A DNA stretch of 64,000 bases from Alphaproteobacteria bacterium. GTDB taxonomy: Bacteria > Pseudomonadota > Alphaproteobacteria > Rhodobacterales > Rhodobacteraceae. Of this stretch, positions 28,171 through 37,515 are shown in pieces (positions within the stretch are counted from its first letter, which is position 1; the number at the start of each line of letters is the position of its first letter). Where the stretch lies: the NCBI GenBank assembly GCA_030424865.1, contig JAUHVR010000007.1, forward strand, positions 62,001 to 126,000. The letters are read 5' to 3'. A model generated the notes under the pieces. That model was given only the letters and a program-made list of their open reading frames with translations, made no database searches and was not told where the DNA came from. The position numbers and the translations under genes were made by a program.

Positions 28171-29126
28171 GCATCGCGGTTCTTGGGGCAGGGGCCTTCG
28201 GTACGGCGCTGGCGGTGTCCTTGGCGCAGAAGGGTCCGGTGACGCTGTGGGCGCGCGATGCCTTGCGGGCGCGCGAGATGGCGACCACTCGGCAAAACCC
28301 GCGATTGCCGGGCGTTGCACTGCCCGAAAGCGTCCTGGTGACCTCGGACCTGCAGGCGGCGTCCTCGGCCACGACGCTGTTGTTGGCGACCCCGATGCAG
28401 ACACTGTCTGGTCTGCTTGACCAGATCGACGGCACGCTAGGCGGCACCCGGCTGGTGGCCTGCTGCAAGGGCATCGACATGGCCACCGGCGGCGGACCGA
28501 CCGAGGTCATCGCACTTGCGCGCCCACAGGCCATAGCGGCGGTGCTGACAGGACCCAGCTTTGCCGCCGACATCGCGCGGGGCTTGCCAACCGCCTTGAC
28601 CCTGGCTTGCGCAGACGACGCGCAGGGCATGGATTTGCAGCAGGTGCTGTCGACCCCGACGCTGCGGCTTTATCGCAGCGACGATGTCACGGGGGCCGAG
28701 ATGGGCGGCGCCCTGAAGAACGTTATCGCCATTGCCTGCGGCGTGACCATTGGCGCGGGGCTGGGCGACAGTGCAAGGGCCGCGCTGATGACCCGCGGCT
28801 TTGCCGAGATGACCCGCTTTGCGGTGTCGCGCGGTGGCCGGGCCGAGACCTTGGCGGGCCTGTCGGGCCTTGGCGATCTGGCCCTGACCTGCACCTCTGA
28901 CCTGTCGCGCAACTATCGCTTTGGGCAGGCGCTGGGCCACGGTCAGGACTTTGACCCCAGCGTCACGGTCGAAGGCGCGGCCACGGCGCGCGCGCTGGCC
29001 GCAATTGCGAAGGCCGAAGGTCTGCACCTGCCCATCGCCAGCGCCGTCGCGGCGCTGGTCGAAGGCCGCTTGACAGTGCCCGAGGTTGTGCAGGATTTCT
29101 TGACCCGACCCCTGAAGGAGGAATGA
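28167..29126 (+). CDS. gpsA: Glycerol-3-phosphate dehydrogenase [NAD(P)+]
   Basis: The 319-residue protein has the Rossmann start [20 protein letters not shown], the catalytic-region [20 protein letters not shown] and the C-terminal signature [20 protein letters not shown]. It makes sn-glycerol-3-phosphate from dihydroxyacetone phosphate for phospholipid synthesis. It is coupled to tsaD upstream and to the YciI gene downstream by overlaps, so the four genes 27079-29820 form one operon. Confidence 0.96.
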   Translation: MSIAVLGAGAFGTALAVSLAQKGPVTLWARDALRAREMATTRQNPRLPGVALPESVLVTSDLQAASSATTLLLATPMQTLSGLLDQIDGTLGGTRLVACCKGIDMATGGGPTEVIALARPQAIAAVLTGPSFAADIARGLPTALTLACADDAQGMDLQQVLSTPTLRLYRSDDVTGAEMGGALKNVIAIACGVTIGAGLGDSARAALMTRGFAEMTRFAVSRGGRAETLAGLSGLGDLALTCTSDLSRNYRFGQALGHGQDFDPSVTVEGAATARALAAIAKAEGLHLPIASAVAALVEGRLTVPEVVQDFLTRPLKEE

Positions 29127-29128
29127 CC

Positions 29129-29401
29129 ATGCGCGTTGCGCTGATTGCCAAGGACAAACCCGGCCACCTGAACGTGCGGATGGACAACCGCCCCGATCAC
29201 GTCGCTTATCTGAAGGCCAACGAGATCGTCGAACAGGCCGGGCCCTTTCTGGACGAGGCAGGCGAAATGTGCGGCTCGCTGATCATCCTGAACGTCGAGG
29301 ACATGGCCCAGGCGCAGGCCTTTGCCGATGGTGACCCCTATGGCAAGGCGGGGCTGTTCGAAAGCGTAGAGCTGATCGCCTGGAACCGGGTGATCGGCTG
29401 A
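29129..29401 (+). CDS. YciI-family protein
   Basis: The 90-residue protein has the ferredoxin-like YciI fold features: RPDHVAYLK, the conserved GPFLDE and, near the end, FADGDPYGKAGLFESVEL. The His-Asp pair typical of the family is present (RPDH). The function is unknown in general. AGGAGG (29116-29121) is 7 bases from this ATG, which makes it a better start than the ATG at 29123. Its last base is the first base of the EVE gene start. Confidence 0.88.
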   Translation: MRVALIAKDKPGHLNVRMDNRPDHVAYLKANEIVEQAGPFLDEAGEMCGSLIILNVEDMAQAQAFADGDPYGKAGLFESVELIAWNRVIG

Positions 29402-29820
29402 TGCGGTATTGGCTGTTCAAATCGGAACCTTCGACCTGGAGCTGGGATCAGCAGGTTGCCAAGGGTGACGTGGGTGAGGAATGGGACGGCGTGCGCAACT
29501 ATCAGGCGCGCAATTTCATGCGCGAGATGGCGCTGGGCGACCGGGGGTTCTTTTACCACAGCCAAAAGGAAAAAGCGGTGGTCGGCGTGGTCGAAGTCTG
29601 CGCCACCGCCCATCCCGACAGCACCACCGATGACGACCGGTGGGAGTGTGTCGACATCCGCGCCGTTGCGCCGGTGGGCACGCCGGTGACGCTTGAGATG
29701 ATCAAGGCCGACCCGCGTTTGGGTGAGATGGTGCTGGTCAAGAACTCTCGGCTGTCGGTACAGCCTGTCACGCCCGAGGAATGGGCGGTGGTCTGCGAAC
29801 TGGCCGGGATCGAGGCCTGA
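29401..29820 (+). CDS. EVE domain-containing protein
   Basis: The 139-residue protein is a single EVE domain: MRYWLFKSEPSTWSWDQ, WDGVRNYQARNFMREM and GDRGFFYHSQKEKAVVGVVEV are typical of THYN1-like proteins. The fold is related to YTH and is thought to recognise modified bases in DNA or RNA. It is the last gene of the tsaD-gpsA-YciI operon and overlaps the preceding gene by one base. Confidence 0.93.
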   Translation: MRYWLFKSEPSTWSWDQQVAKGDVGEEWDGVRNYQARNFMREMALGDRGFFYHSQKEKAVVGVVEVCATAHPDSTTDDDRWECVDIRAVAPVGTPVTLEMIKADPRLGEMVLVKNSRLSVQPVTPEEWAVVCELAGIEA

Positions 29821-29902
29821 GTCGCCGCCCCTTCGGTTGAAAAGACTGGCCAAATGGCCCGTTGCGGGCGATTGTCAGCCCAAACAAGCGAGGGAGTGAT
29901 CC

Positions 29903-30298
29903 ATGGAATTTCTGAACGTTCTGGTCGCGGCCATTGCGGCCTATGCCTGTGGCGCGGTCTGGTACATGACGCTGGCCAAGCCCTGGATGGCCGCGGCGGG
30001 TATCGAGGTGGGCGAAGACGGTCAACCCAAGAACCGCGCGGATCCGGTGCCTTATATCGTCAGCATCCTCTGCCTGATCATCGTGGCTGGCATGATGCGC
30101 CACGTCTTTGCGCTGAGCGCGATCGATACGGTGGGCAAAGGGTTGATGTCGGGGCTGGGCATTGGCCTGTTCCTGGCGACGCCCTGGATCGCAACGAATT
30201 ACACCTTTGCGGATCGCCCGAAATCGCTGATCCTGATTGACGGCGGCTATGCCACCATCGGCTGCACCGTGATGGGGATCGTGCTGACGTTGTTCTGA
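29903..30298 (+). CDS. DUF1761 membrane protein
   Basis: The 131-residue protein has four predicted membrane helices, starting LNVLVAAIAAYACGAVWY, with the conserved W and PW segment (LAKPWMAAAGI) and FADRPKSLILIDGGYATIG near the C terminus. DUF1761 proteins have no known role. It has a GAGGGAG site upstream and is followed by a strong terminator, so it is transcribed alone or as the tail of the operon. Confidence 0.85.
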   Translation: MEFLNVLVAAIAAYACGAVWYMTLAKPWMAAAGIEVGEDGQPKNRADPVPYIVSILCLIIVAGMMRHVFALSAIDTVGKGLMSGLGIGLFLATPWIATNYTFADRPKSLILIDGGYATIGCTVMGIVLTLF

Positions 30299-30303
30299 AG
30301 AAT

Positions 30304-30336
30304 TCTGGGGTTCCGGAGATGACACGGAACCCCAGA
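30304..30336 (+). terminator. Terminator hairpin after the DUF1761 gene
   Basis: TCTGGGGTTCCG (30304-30315) and CGGAACCCCAGA (30325-30336) form a perfect 12-bp stem with a 9-base loop, starting 6 bases after the stop codon. No clear T run follows. Confidence 0.75.
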
Positions 30337-30470
30337 CCACCCCTTGGCGCTCCCATTGCACCACCGGCAGATAATCTGATGTCCGGCCTCCTGACCGCCC
30401 TTTATCAATAGCCGATCTGCAGGGCTGCGGCAAACACCGTGTTCACGGCATTTGCCTAAAATTCAGCGGG

Positions 30471-30812
30471 TTAGCCGTAGACCGCTTCTTTGCCAAAGTG
30501 CTTGGTCAGCATGTAGTAGACCACGGCGCGGTACTTGTTGCGCTCGGATTTTCCGTAGGTCTCGATGGCCTTGGCGATGCCTTCGTCCAGCTCGGGCCCG
30601 TCCGACAGGCCCAGCTTCTTGATCAGGAAGTTGTTCTTGACGGTTTCCAACTCGTGCGCCTGCGAGCTGGCAACGGTCGATGCGTCAGGATTGTAGATCG
30701 CAGGGCCACAGCCGATGGTGACCTTGGTCAACAGGTCCATATCCGGCTCCATGCCGCATTTGTTCTTTAGGTCATCTGCGTACTGCGCGATCAGATCGTC
30801 CCGACGTCCCAT
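30471..30812 (-). CDS. DUF2853 family protein
   Basis: The 113-residue protein reads like the DUF2853 family: a start MGRRDDLIAQYADDLKNKCG, a conserved KVTIGCGPAIYNPDAS and the helical C terminus NKYRAVVYYMLTKHFGKE. A longer frame exists, but GGGAGAG just before this ATG and family length favour this start. The function is unknown. It is an isolated gene. Confidence 0.85.
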   Translation of the reverse strand: MGRRDDLIAQYADDLKNKCGMEPDMDLLTKVTIGCGPAIYNPDASTVASSQAHELETVKNNFLIKKLGLSDGPELDEGIAKAIETYGKSERNKYRAVVYYMLTKHFGKEAVYG

Positions 30813-31031
30813 AATTCTCTCCCAGGTTTTTTCATCACGTTTGGGTCGGGCAGACACAGCGCCTCCGACCTGCGCACCACGTTACCCGGTTAGCGCAATC
30901 TGACAATGAAAATTCTTGGCGGGTATTCCCCGTCAGCGGAAAGCGACACGAGGCGCGTCGGCGCTGGGACAGAAAGCCGGACCGGTTTGCGCCGAGGCTG
31001 AAAGGGCACGCCATGACTGAGGGAGGCATCC

Positions 31032-31898
31032 ATGGCACTGACAGCACAGCAAAAGGCGGATTACGCCGAACACGGATTTCTTGCAGGACTGCAGGCCTTT
31101 GACACGGCCACGACAGCGGAATTGCGGGCCGAGGTCGAGGCGCTGGAACGCGACCATGGTGATGGGGCCGATGGGCACGACCTGAACCAGCTCTTTCGGG
31201 TCAATGGCCAGCTGGTGATTCCCCTGTTGGCCAAGATCGCGCAAACGCCGGCCATTCTGGACGCGGTCGGCGACATCCTGGGACCGGACCTGCTGGTCTG
31301 GTCGGTGGAATTGTTCATCAAGGAACCCGGCACGCAAAGCGTGGTCAGCTGGCATCAGGACATCACTTATTGGGGCATGGGCGAAACCGACGAAGAGCTG
31401 ACGGCCTGGATCGCGCTCAGCGACGTTTCTGTTCAGGCCGGGTGCATGCGGTTCATTCCGGGCAGCCACAAGGGTCGGATTGTCGAGCATGCTGACACGT
31501 TCGACGACGACAACCTGTTGTCGCGCGGCCAGGAAATCGCTGGCGTGGACGAGGCCAAGGCGGTGCACGGTGCGCTAAAGCCCGGGCAGATGTCCTTTCA
31601 TCACGGGCGCACCTTTCATGCCTCGGGCCCCAATCAGTCGGACGACCGGCGGATCGGTTGCGCGGTGCGCTATGTCACGCCGGGCGTCCGGCAATCTGCT
31701 GCGGGGCGCGACTATGCCATGCTGGTGCGAGGCAAGGATGCCGACAAGGGCTGGATCAACGTTGCCCCGCCCTTGCGCCTGTTCGAGCCATCGGCGCTGG
31801 CGCTTTATGACGAGGTGATGCAGCATCAGTCGGCAACCCTTGCGGCCGGGGCCGAGGGCGACGTGGCGATGTATGGTGCAACGGGAGGCACGGCATGA
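31032..31898 (+). CDS. PhyH-family Fe(II)/2-oxoglutarate dioxygenase, partner of an HD-domain oxygenase
   Basis: The 288-residue protein has an intact iron site: H108 and D110 in VVSWHQDITYWG, and the distal H196 in RTFHASGPNQS followed by arginines at 206-207 that can bind 2-oxoglutarate. GSHKGRI near residue 145 is also typical. The stop codon overlaps the start of the next gene by ATGA. In the PhnY/PhnZ and related systems, a PhyH enzyme hydroxylates the carbon alpha to phosphorus and an HD oxygenase then cleaves it; the gene arrangement matches, but the substrate here is not shown. RBS GGGAGG is upstream. Confidence 0.8.
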   Translation: MALTAQQKADYAEHGFLAGLQAFDTATTAELRAEVEALERDHGDGADGHDLNQLFRVNGQLVIPLLAKIAQTPAILDAVGDILGPDLLVWSVELFIKEPGTQSVVSWHQDITYWGMGETDEELTAWIALSDVSVQAGCMRFIPGSHKGRIVEHADTFDDDNLLSRGQEIAGVDEAKAVHGALKPGQMSFHHGRTFHASGPNQSDDRRIGCAVRYVTPGVRQSAAGRDYAMLVRGKDADKGWINVAPPLRLFEPSALALYDEVMQHQSATLAAGAEGDVAMYGATGGTA

Positions 31899-32494
31899 AC
31901 GAAACGGTCAGTTTCACACAGATGAAAGACGGCACACGCGAAGACTATGAGCTGCTGGAACGGCTGGAAAAGCCGTTCCTGGCGATGACGGCTGATCGCG
32001 TGTTGGACGAGATGCGCCGCGCTGGCGAGGTCACGCTGGAGGGCTACAAGGTCTCGCGTCTTGAACACGGGCTGCAGGCCGGAACACGCGCGCTGCGCGA
32101 CGGGGCGGACATTGACTGGGTTGTCGGCGCGCTGTTGCACGATATCGGTGACGGTCTGGCACCGCAGAACCACGATCGCATGTCAGCCGAGGTGGTGCGG
32201 CCATTCGTGCGCTGGGACGTGGCCTGGGTGATCGAGCATCACGGGATTTTCCAGATGCTTTACTACGCACATCACTACAACTGGGACCCCAACGCGCGGG
32301 ACCAGTTCCGCGACCATCCCTGTTTCGACAGCTGTGCCACGTTCTGTGAACGTTGGGATCAAAGCGCCTTTGACCCAGACTATGATATGCTGCCGCTTGA
32401 GCATTTTGAGCCGATGGTGCGCGAGGTCTTTGGCCGCAAGGCCTATGATCCGGATGTGATCCGCGAAGGCTATGTGTCGCCCCTGACCAGTTGA
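31895..32494 (+). CDS. HD-domain protein resembling PhnZ/MIOX-type mixed-valent diiron oxygenases
   Basis: The 199-residue protein has the six ligands expected for a diiron HD oxygenase: H58 (SRLEHGLQA), H82-D83 (LLHDIGDG), H93 (NHDR), H116 (EHHG) and D155 (CERWDQSAFD). The spacing H58-H82 equals the 24 residues I recall for PhnZ. The PhnZ lid motif of Tyr and Glu before the first His is not obvious: only Y51 is close. Translational coupling to the PhyH dioxygenase gene suggests successive steps. It could instead be a phosphohydrolase, since HD domains are also nucleotidases. Confidence 0.75.
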   Translation: MNETVSFTQMKDGTREDYELLERLEKPFLAMTADRVLDEMRRAGEVTLEGYKVSRLEHGLQAGTRALRDGADIDWVVGALLHDIGDGLAPQNHDRMSAEVVRPFVRWDVAWVIEHHGIFQMLYYAHHYNWDPNARDQFRDHPCFDSCATFCERWDQSAFDPDYDMLPLEHFEPMVREVFGRKAYDPDVIREGYVSPLTS

Positions 32495-32618
32495 TTGGCA
32501 CGACATGCAAGTCCGTTGGCGCGCCGTGCAATTGAATGGCGTGCCTGTTCAGCACATCTCTTCGTCAGACGCCGCACCTGTGGCGGGATGGATTGTGATG
32601 ACGCAAGGGACCAGAGAG

Positions 32619-33689
32619 ATGAGCACCGTTGATTTTTCCGTAGATACCTCCAAGCCGGTTCTGGTGACCGGGGCGACGGGTTATGTGGCCGGCTGGGTCG
32701 TGAAGCGCCTGCTCGAAGCCGGGGCGACCGTGCACGCACCTGTCCGTGACCCTGACAACGCTGCGAAAGTTGGTCACCTGATCGAACTGGCAAACGCATC
32801 GGCAGGTGAGATCAAGCTTTTCAAAGCCGACCTTCTGACCGATGGATCTTATGACGATGCGATGCGGGGATGCGGAGTGGTCTTTCACACCGCCTCGCCC
32901 TTCACGGTGAATGTGAAGGATGCTCAGAAAGAGCTGATCGACCCGGCCAAGCTGGGCACGCGCAATGTTCTGGAGGCGGCCAACCGGACCGAGACCGTCA
33001 CGCGGGTGGTTCTGACCAGTTCCTGCGCGGCGATCTACACCGACGCCAAAGACACGCATGACGGTCCGAACGGTCGTATCGACGAGAGCGTCTGGAACAC
33101 CTCGGCCTCGTTGCACTATCAGCCCTACAGCTATTCCAAGACTGTCGCCGAGCAAGAGGCATGGACCATCGCCAAGGCGCAGGCACGGTGGAAGCTTGTG
33201 GTGGTGAACCCGTCACTGGTGCTTGGGCCCGCGGTGAACGGCGCGCCGACCTCGGAAAGTTTCAACATCATGCGCCAGCTTGGCGATGGTTCAATGAAGT
33301 CCGGGGCCCCCCGATACAGTTTTGGCGCGGTCGATGTGCGTGACCTGGCGCAGGCGCATCTGGCGGCGGCCTTTGTGCCGGACGCCGAGGGGCGACACAT
33401 CGTGTCCGCGCATTCGACCGATTTGTTGGAGTTGGGGCTGACGTTGCAGGCGAAATACGGCGCGGATTACCCGTTGCCCAAACGGGCGCTGCCAAAATGG
33501 CTGGTCTGGCTGGTGGGGCCCATGGTTGGGCTGCCGCGCAAGACCGTGTCGCGCAGCGTGGGCGAGCCCTGGCGCGCTGACAATTCGAAGGGGATCAAGG
33601 CCCTGGGTCTGACCTACAGACCACTGAAGGTTTCGCTTGAAGACATGTTCGCCCAGATGGTCGATACGGGTGCGTTCAAAAGGGTCTGA
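32619..33689 (+). CDS. NAD-dependent epimerase/dehydratase, dihydroflavonol reductase-like
   Basis: The 356-residue extended SDR has VLVTGATGYVAGWVVKRL at residues 14-31, the core VVFHTASPF, SSCAAIY and the catalytic YSYSKTVAEQEAW. It resembles dihydroflavonol 4-reductase-like and aldehyde reductase-type proteins that reduce carbonyls with NADPH. The ATG at 32619 is preferred to one seven codons upstream. The gene starts 124 bases after the HD oxygenase gene, so it could share the operon, although a separate promoter is possible. The substrate is unknown. Confidence 0.82.
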   Translation: MSTVDFSVDTSKPVLVTGATGYVAGWVVKRLLEAGATVHAPVRDPDNAAKVGHLIELANASAGEIKLFKADLLTDGSYDDAMRGCGVVFHTASPFTVNVKDAQKELIDPAKLGTRNVLEAANRTETVTRVVLTSSCAAIYTDAKDTHDGPNGRIDESVWNTSASLHYQPYSYSKTVAEQEAWTIAKAQARWKLVVVNPSLVLGPAVNGAPTSESFNIMRQLGDGSMKSGAPRYSFGAVDVRDLAQAHLAAAFVPDAEGRHIVSAHSTDLLELGLTLQAKYGADYPLPKRALPKWLVWLVGPMVGLPRKTVSRSVGEPWRADNSKGIKALGLTYRPLKVSLEDMFAQMVDTGAFKRV

Positions 33690-33714
33690 GCGTTTTCAGC
33701 CTGAGCGTTTTCAG
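33686..33714 (+). repeat. Direct repeat of 14 bases at the epimerase stop codon
   Basis: CTGAGCGTTTTCAG occurs at 33686-33699 and again at 33701-33714, separated by one base. The first copy includes the TGA stop codon, so the repeat may be a local duplication. Confidence 0.8.
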
Positions 33715-33719
33715 ATTGT

Positions 33720-33741
33720 GCGCGGCCCTTCGGGACCGCGC
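33720..33741 (+). terminator. Hairpin downstream of the epimerase gene
   Basis: GCGCGG (33720-33725) pairs with CCGCGC (33736-33741), and CCC with GGG inside it, closing a TTC loop with one bulged A. A short GTTTG follows. It is a modest terminator for the plus-strand gene. Confidence 0.5.
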
Positions 33742-33756
33742 GCAGGTTTGTCTCGC

Positions 33757-33787
33757 CGCCGCCCTTCGGGCTTTGGCTCGGGCGGCG
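33757..33787 (-). terminator. Hairpin downstream of the ketopantoate reductase-like gene
   Basis: CGCCGCCC (33757-33764) pairs with GGGCGGCG (33780-33787) around a 15-base loop, just after the stop codon of the minus-strand gene that ends at 33795. It is a candidate terminator for that gene. Confidence 0.45.
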
Positions 33788-33794
33788 CGGGTGG

Positions 33795-34754
33795 TCAGGG
33801 CAGGTCCAGATCTGCCAGTGTCAGGCTGGCTGGCGCGATGCGTTCGGTGACCATTCTGGTGGCCAGGCGCATCATGGCCGCGTTCAAGGGCGTTTTGATG
33901 CCATGCAAGCGGCCCATCAGCACGATCTCTCCGTTCAGGTAGTCCGTTTCGACCGATCCGGTGTCCCGCATCAGGCTTTGCGCCGTGGATGTGGCCTTGA
34001 AGCCCAGTCCATCGACAGGGGTCAACTGCACGTTCTGGGTGAAACGGGGATCGTCCAGACTGTGGGTCTGCCATGAGATGCCCGCGGCCTGAAAGACCTG
34101 GGTTGCCTCTTGCTCGAGCCCTGCAACGATGTCTTGTGCCTCGGGGATACGCCCCACGGCGGCGAACAGGATATTGGTCAGATTGAACAGCAGCTTGCCG
34201 TATTTGCTGGCCATCACGTCAGGGTGTTCGACAGCGGCAAACCCAGCGCCGATCAATAGAGCGGCAAGGGCGGTGTCCGCGGCGTCGTGACCGCCGTTGG
34301 CCAGCCCGAGATCGAAGTGACCAAGCCGCGGGGCGGCATAGACCACGACCTGGCCCGGCGTCACATACCCCGCGGGCATCCAGACCATGCCGCCATGCAC
34401 ATTGGGAAAGCGCCGCAGCGCCCATCGTTCGTTCACCACGCCGTTCTGGAAGCAAAAGATCGGCTGATCCGTGAAACCGGCCTCACGCAGATCCTCTAGC
34501 GCGCCAGTCGTGTGCTGCGATTTCATGGTCAGCAGGACAATGTCGTCCGCACGTGGCGTCACCTGCGAGGGATGTGCGACGCAATCAAAACGTTGCACAA
34601 AATCCAGCTCAGGTGCGCGCAGCTGCAGGCCGTTTGTCTGAACGGCGTGCAGCATGGCACCGCGCGCGATGCCGATGACCTCGGTGCCCGCGCGTGCCAG
34701 GGCGGCAGCGATGCTGCCGCCGATTGCGCCAACGCCATAGACGATGACGCGCAT
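33795..34754 (-). CDS. Ketopantoate reductase-like (ApbA/PanE family) oxidoreductase
   Basis: The 319-residue protein has the Rossmann start VIVYGVGAIGGSIAAALARAG and the family's C-terminal helical domain with SKYGKLLFNLTN (catalytic Lys) and SSMxxD-like AQSLMRDTGSVETDYLNG. ApbA/PanE reduces 2-ketopantoate with NADPH for pantothenate synthesis, but several paralogues exist in this group of bacteria, so the substrate is uncertain. It ends 4 bases from the ahcY stop side and is read in the same direction after ahcY. Confidence 0.82.
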   Translation of the reverse strand: MRVIVYGVGAIGGSIAAALARAGTEVIGIARGAMLHAVQTNGLQLRAPELDFVQRFDCVAHPSQVTPRADDIVLLTMKSQHTTGALEDLREAGFTDQPIFCFQNGVVNERWALRRFPNVHGGMVWMPAGYVTPGQVVVYAAPRLGHFDLGLANGGHDAADTALAALLIGAGFAAVEHPDVMASKYGKLLFNLTNILFAAVGRIPEAQDIVAGLEQEATQVFQAAGISWQTHSLDDPRFTQNVQLTPVDGLGFKATSTAQSLMRDTGSVETDYLNGEIVLMGRLHGIKTPLNAAMMRLATRMVTERIAPASLTLADLDLP

Positions 34755-34758
34755 GGGC

Positions 34759-36141
<1,383 letters not shown>

Positions 36142-36178
36142 TTTCCGCTCTCCGGACTGCGCATAAGGGTCAAAAGGC

Positions 36179-36207
36179 CACCTAGCACTCTGTCCGGGCG
36201 CGTTCAA
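36179..36207 (-). promoter_or_regulatory. Candidate sigma-70 promoter of ahcY
   Basis: On the minus strand TTGAAC (36207-36202) is followed after exactly 17 bases by TAGGTG (36184-36179). The start codon is about 40 bases further on. The -10 is imperfect. Confidence 0.4.
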
Positions 36208-36230
36208 TGCGCAAGTCGGGCGGCTTTTAT

Positions 36231-36542
36231 CTAGCTTGGGATGTCTTTCACCACCTCAAGCCGTTTTTCCTGATGCCAGTCGGTGCCTGCCGCAAGGATG
36301 CAAGAGATACCTTCGGGCGTGGTGACCAGCGCCGTCCAGTGGCCGGTGTCCGGCGCGGCCCAGATCTCGACCAGCTGTCCGGCGTTGCGCAGACCACCTG
36401 CGGCAAGCACCTCGCCATATTTTGTCGCCAGACGGCTCACCACGGCATCGCGTGGGGCGCAGGCGGTGCCCTGGGCCAGCACGGGTGGGGCAAGGGCAAG
36501 CGTTCCGAAAATCGTGATGCCGGTCAAAGTGCGTTTGAACAT
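36231..36542 (-). CDS. Small secreted protein of unknown function
   Basis: The 103-residue protein has a clear signal peptide ([20 protein letters not shown], cleavage probably after VLAQG near residue 24). The mature part is about 80 residues with two Cys that could pair (ACAPRD and GISCILA). No domain was recognised. AAAGGA lies upstream of the start. It is on the same strand as ahcY and precedes it. Confidence 0.75.
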   Translation of the reverse strand: MFKRTLTGITIFGTLALAPPVLAQGTACAPRDAVVSRLATKYGEVLAAGGLRNAGQLVEIWAAPDTGHWTALVTTPEGISCILAAGTDWHQEKRLEVVKDIPS

Positions 36543-36849
36543 GGGTCAGTCCTTTCATTGGGGGCGTGCACCGGTCCAATGCCGAAGCACCTGGTTCAGA
36601 AGTGGTGTCGCGCGGGTCGTACCCCTAAACACACGCCATTCCGGTTCTGCGGAACCGGCGTGTTCCCCCCCAATGTCACTCTTTGGCTTTCGCCCCAGCG
36701 GCACTTGGTTTATGCGCGACATGATACCTTAAAATTCGGTCATTTTGGGAAATCCAAGTGACGGGGCAGAAGATGTTCCGTATATGTTCTCGCTGAGTCG
36801 CTGAATTTTGCGGCATTTGCCAAGAGACCGATCAGATTTGGAGTGAAAC
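36543..36849. other. Intergenic region with a hairpin
   Basis: These 307 bases lie between the divergent small secreted protein gene and the YfbR-like gene. CCGGTTC (36641-36647) and GAACCGG (36652-36658) form a perfect 7-bp hairpin, with short ACACG/CGTGT arms outside it. The rest is rather AT-rich, which suits two promoters. No gene was recognised. Confidence 0.55.
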
Positions 36850-37443
36850 GTGGCGAAACCCGCTCGTGCCTGGCAACGGATGCTTTCAGGCCGCAGACTG
36901 GATCTGCTGGACCCGACACCGGTCGATATCGAGATCGAGGACATCGCCCACGGGTTGGCCTTTGTCGCCCGTTGGAACGGGCAGACGCAGGGCGATTTTG
37001 CCTATTCCGTCGCCGAACATTCGCTGTTGGTCGAGGAAATCTATGGCCGGATCTGTCCGGAGGCGCCGATCAAATGGCGATTGGCGGCATTGCTGCACGA
37101 TGCGCCGGAATATGTGATCGGCGACATGATCTCGCCGGTGAAAGCCGCAGTTGGGCCGGATTACGAGGCGTTGGACGAACGCCTGTCCGCCGCAATCCAC
37201 ATTCGCTTTGGGTTGCCCGCCGCGATCCCGAAAACGGTCAAACGGCAGATCAAGAAAGCCGACAAGATCAGCGCTTGGATGGAGGCGACACAGCTGGCGG
37301 GTTTCACCTCGGCTGAGTCCGACAAGTTCTTTGGCCGCCCCGATCCCGGGATCATCGCGGGGCTTCAACTTCATTTGCGGCCGCCGCTGGACGTCCGCAA
37401 GGATTTTACCGCCCGCCATGCCGAGCTTTTGGCGCAACTGTAA
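36850..37443 (+). CDS. YfbR-like HD-domain hydrolase
   Basis: The 197-residue protein has the HD motifs SVAEHSLLVEEI, LLHDAPEYVIGDM and the later KKADKISAWMEA (conserved Asp). YfbR-type proteins hydrolyse deoxyribonucleoside 5'-monophosphates; a broader phosphohydrolase role is possible. The start is a GTG at 36850 with a GGAG just upstream. It is followed by a strong terminator. It is unrelated to the oxygenase-like HD protein at 31895. Confidence 0.82.
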   Translation: MAKPARAWQRMLSGRRLDLLDPTPVDIEIEDIAHGLAFVARWNGQTQGDFAYSVAEHSLLVEEIYGRICPEAPIKWRLAALLHDAPEYVIGDMISPVKAAVGPDYEALDERLSAAIHIRFGLPAAIPKTVKRQIKKADKISAWMEATQLAGFTSAESDKFFGRPDPGIIAGLQLHLRPPLDVRKDFTARHAELLAQL

Positions 37444-37461
37444 AAAAAAGTTGCAAAAAAG

Positions 37462-37481
37462 AGGGGGGCCGAAGCCCCCCT
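37462..37481. terminator. Bidirectional terminator
   Basis: AGGGGGGC (37462-37469) and GCCCCCCT (37474-37481) form a perfect stem with a CGAA loop, with A-rich sequence before and TT after. It lies between convergent genes (YfbR-like and RTX) and can serve both. Confidence 0.9.
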
Positions 37482-37515
37482 TTAGTGCAGGTGAAACAGG
37501 TGATCCGGTGTCGGA

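Noticed and set aside
27035-28630. A 531-residue open frame antisense to tsaD and gpsA
   Set aside because: It lies across two well-identified genes and shows only Arg/Ser/Pro-rich shadow composition.
36142-36230. SAH riboswitch before ahcY
   Set aside because: The leader is short and has no recognisable aptamer core; a plain promoter at 36179-36207 explains it.
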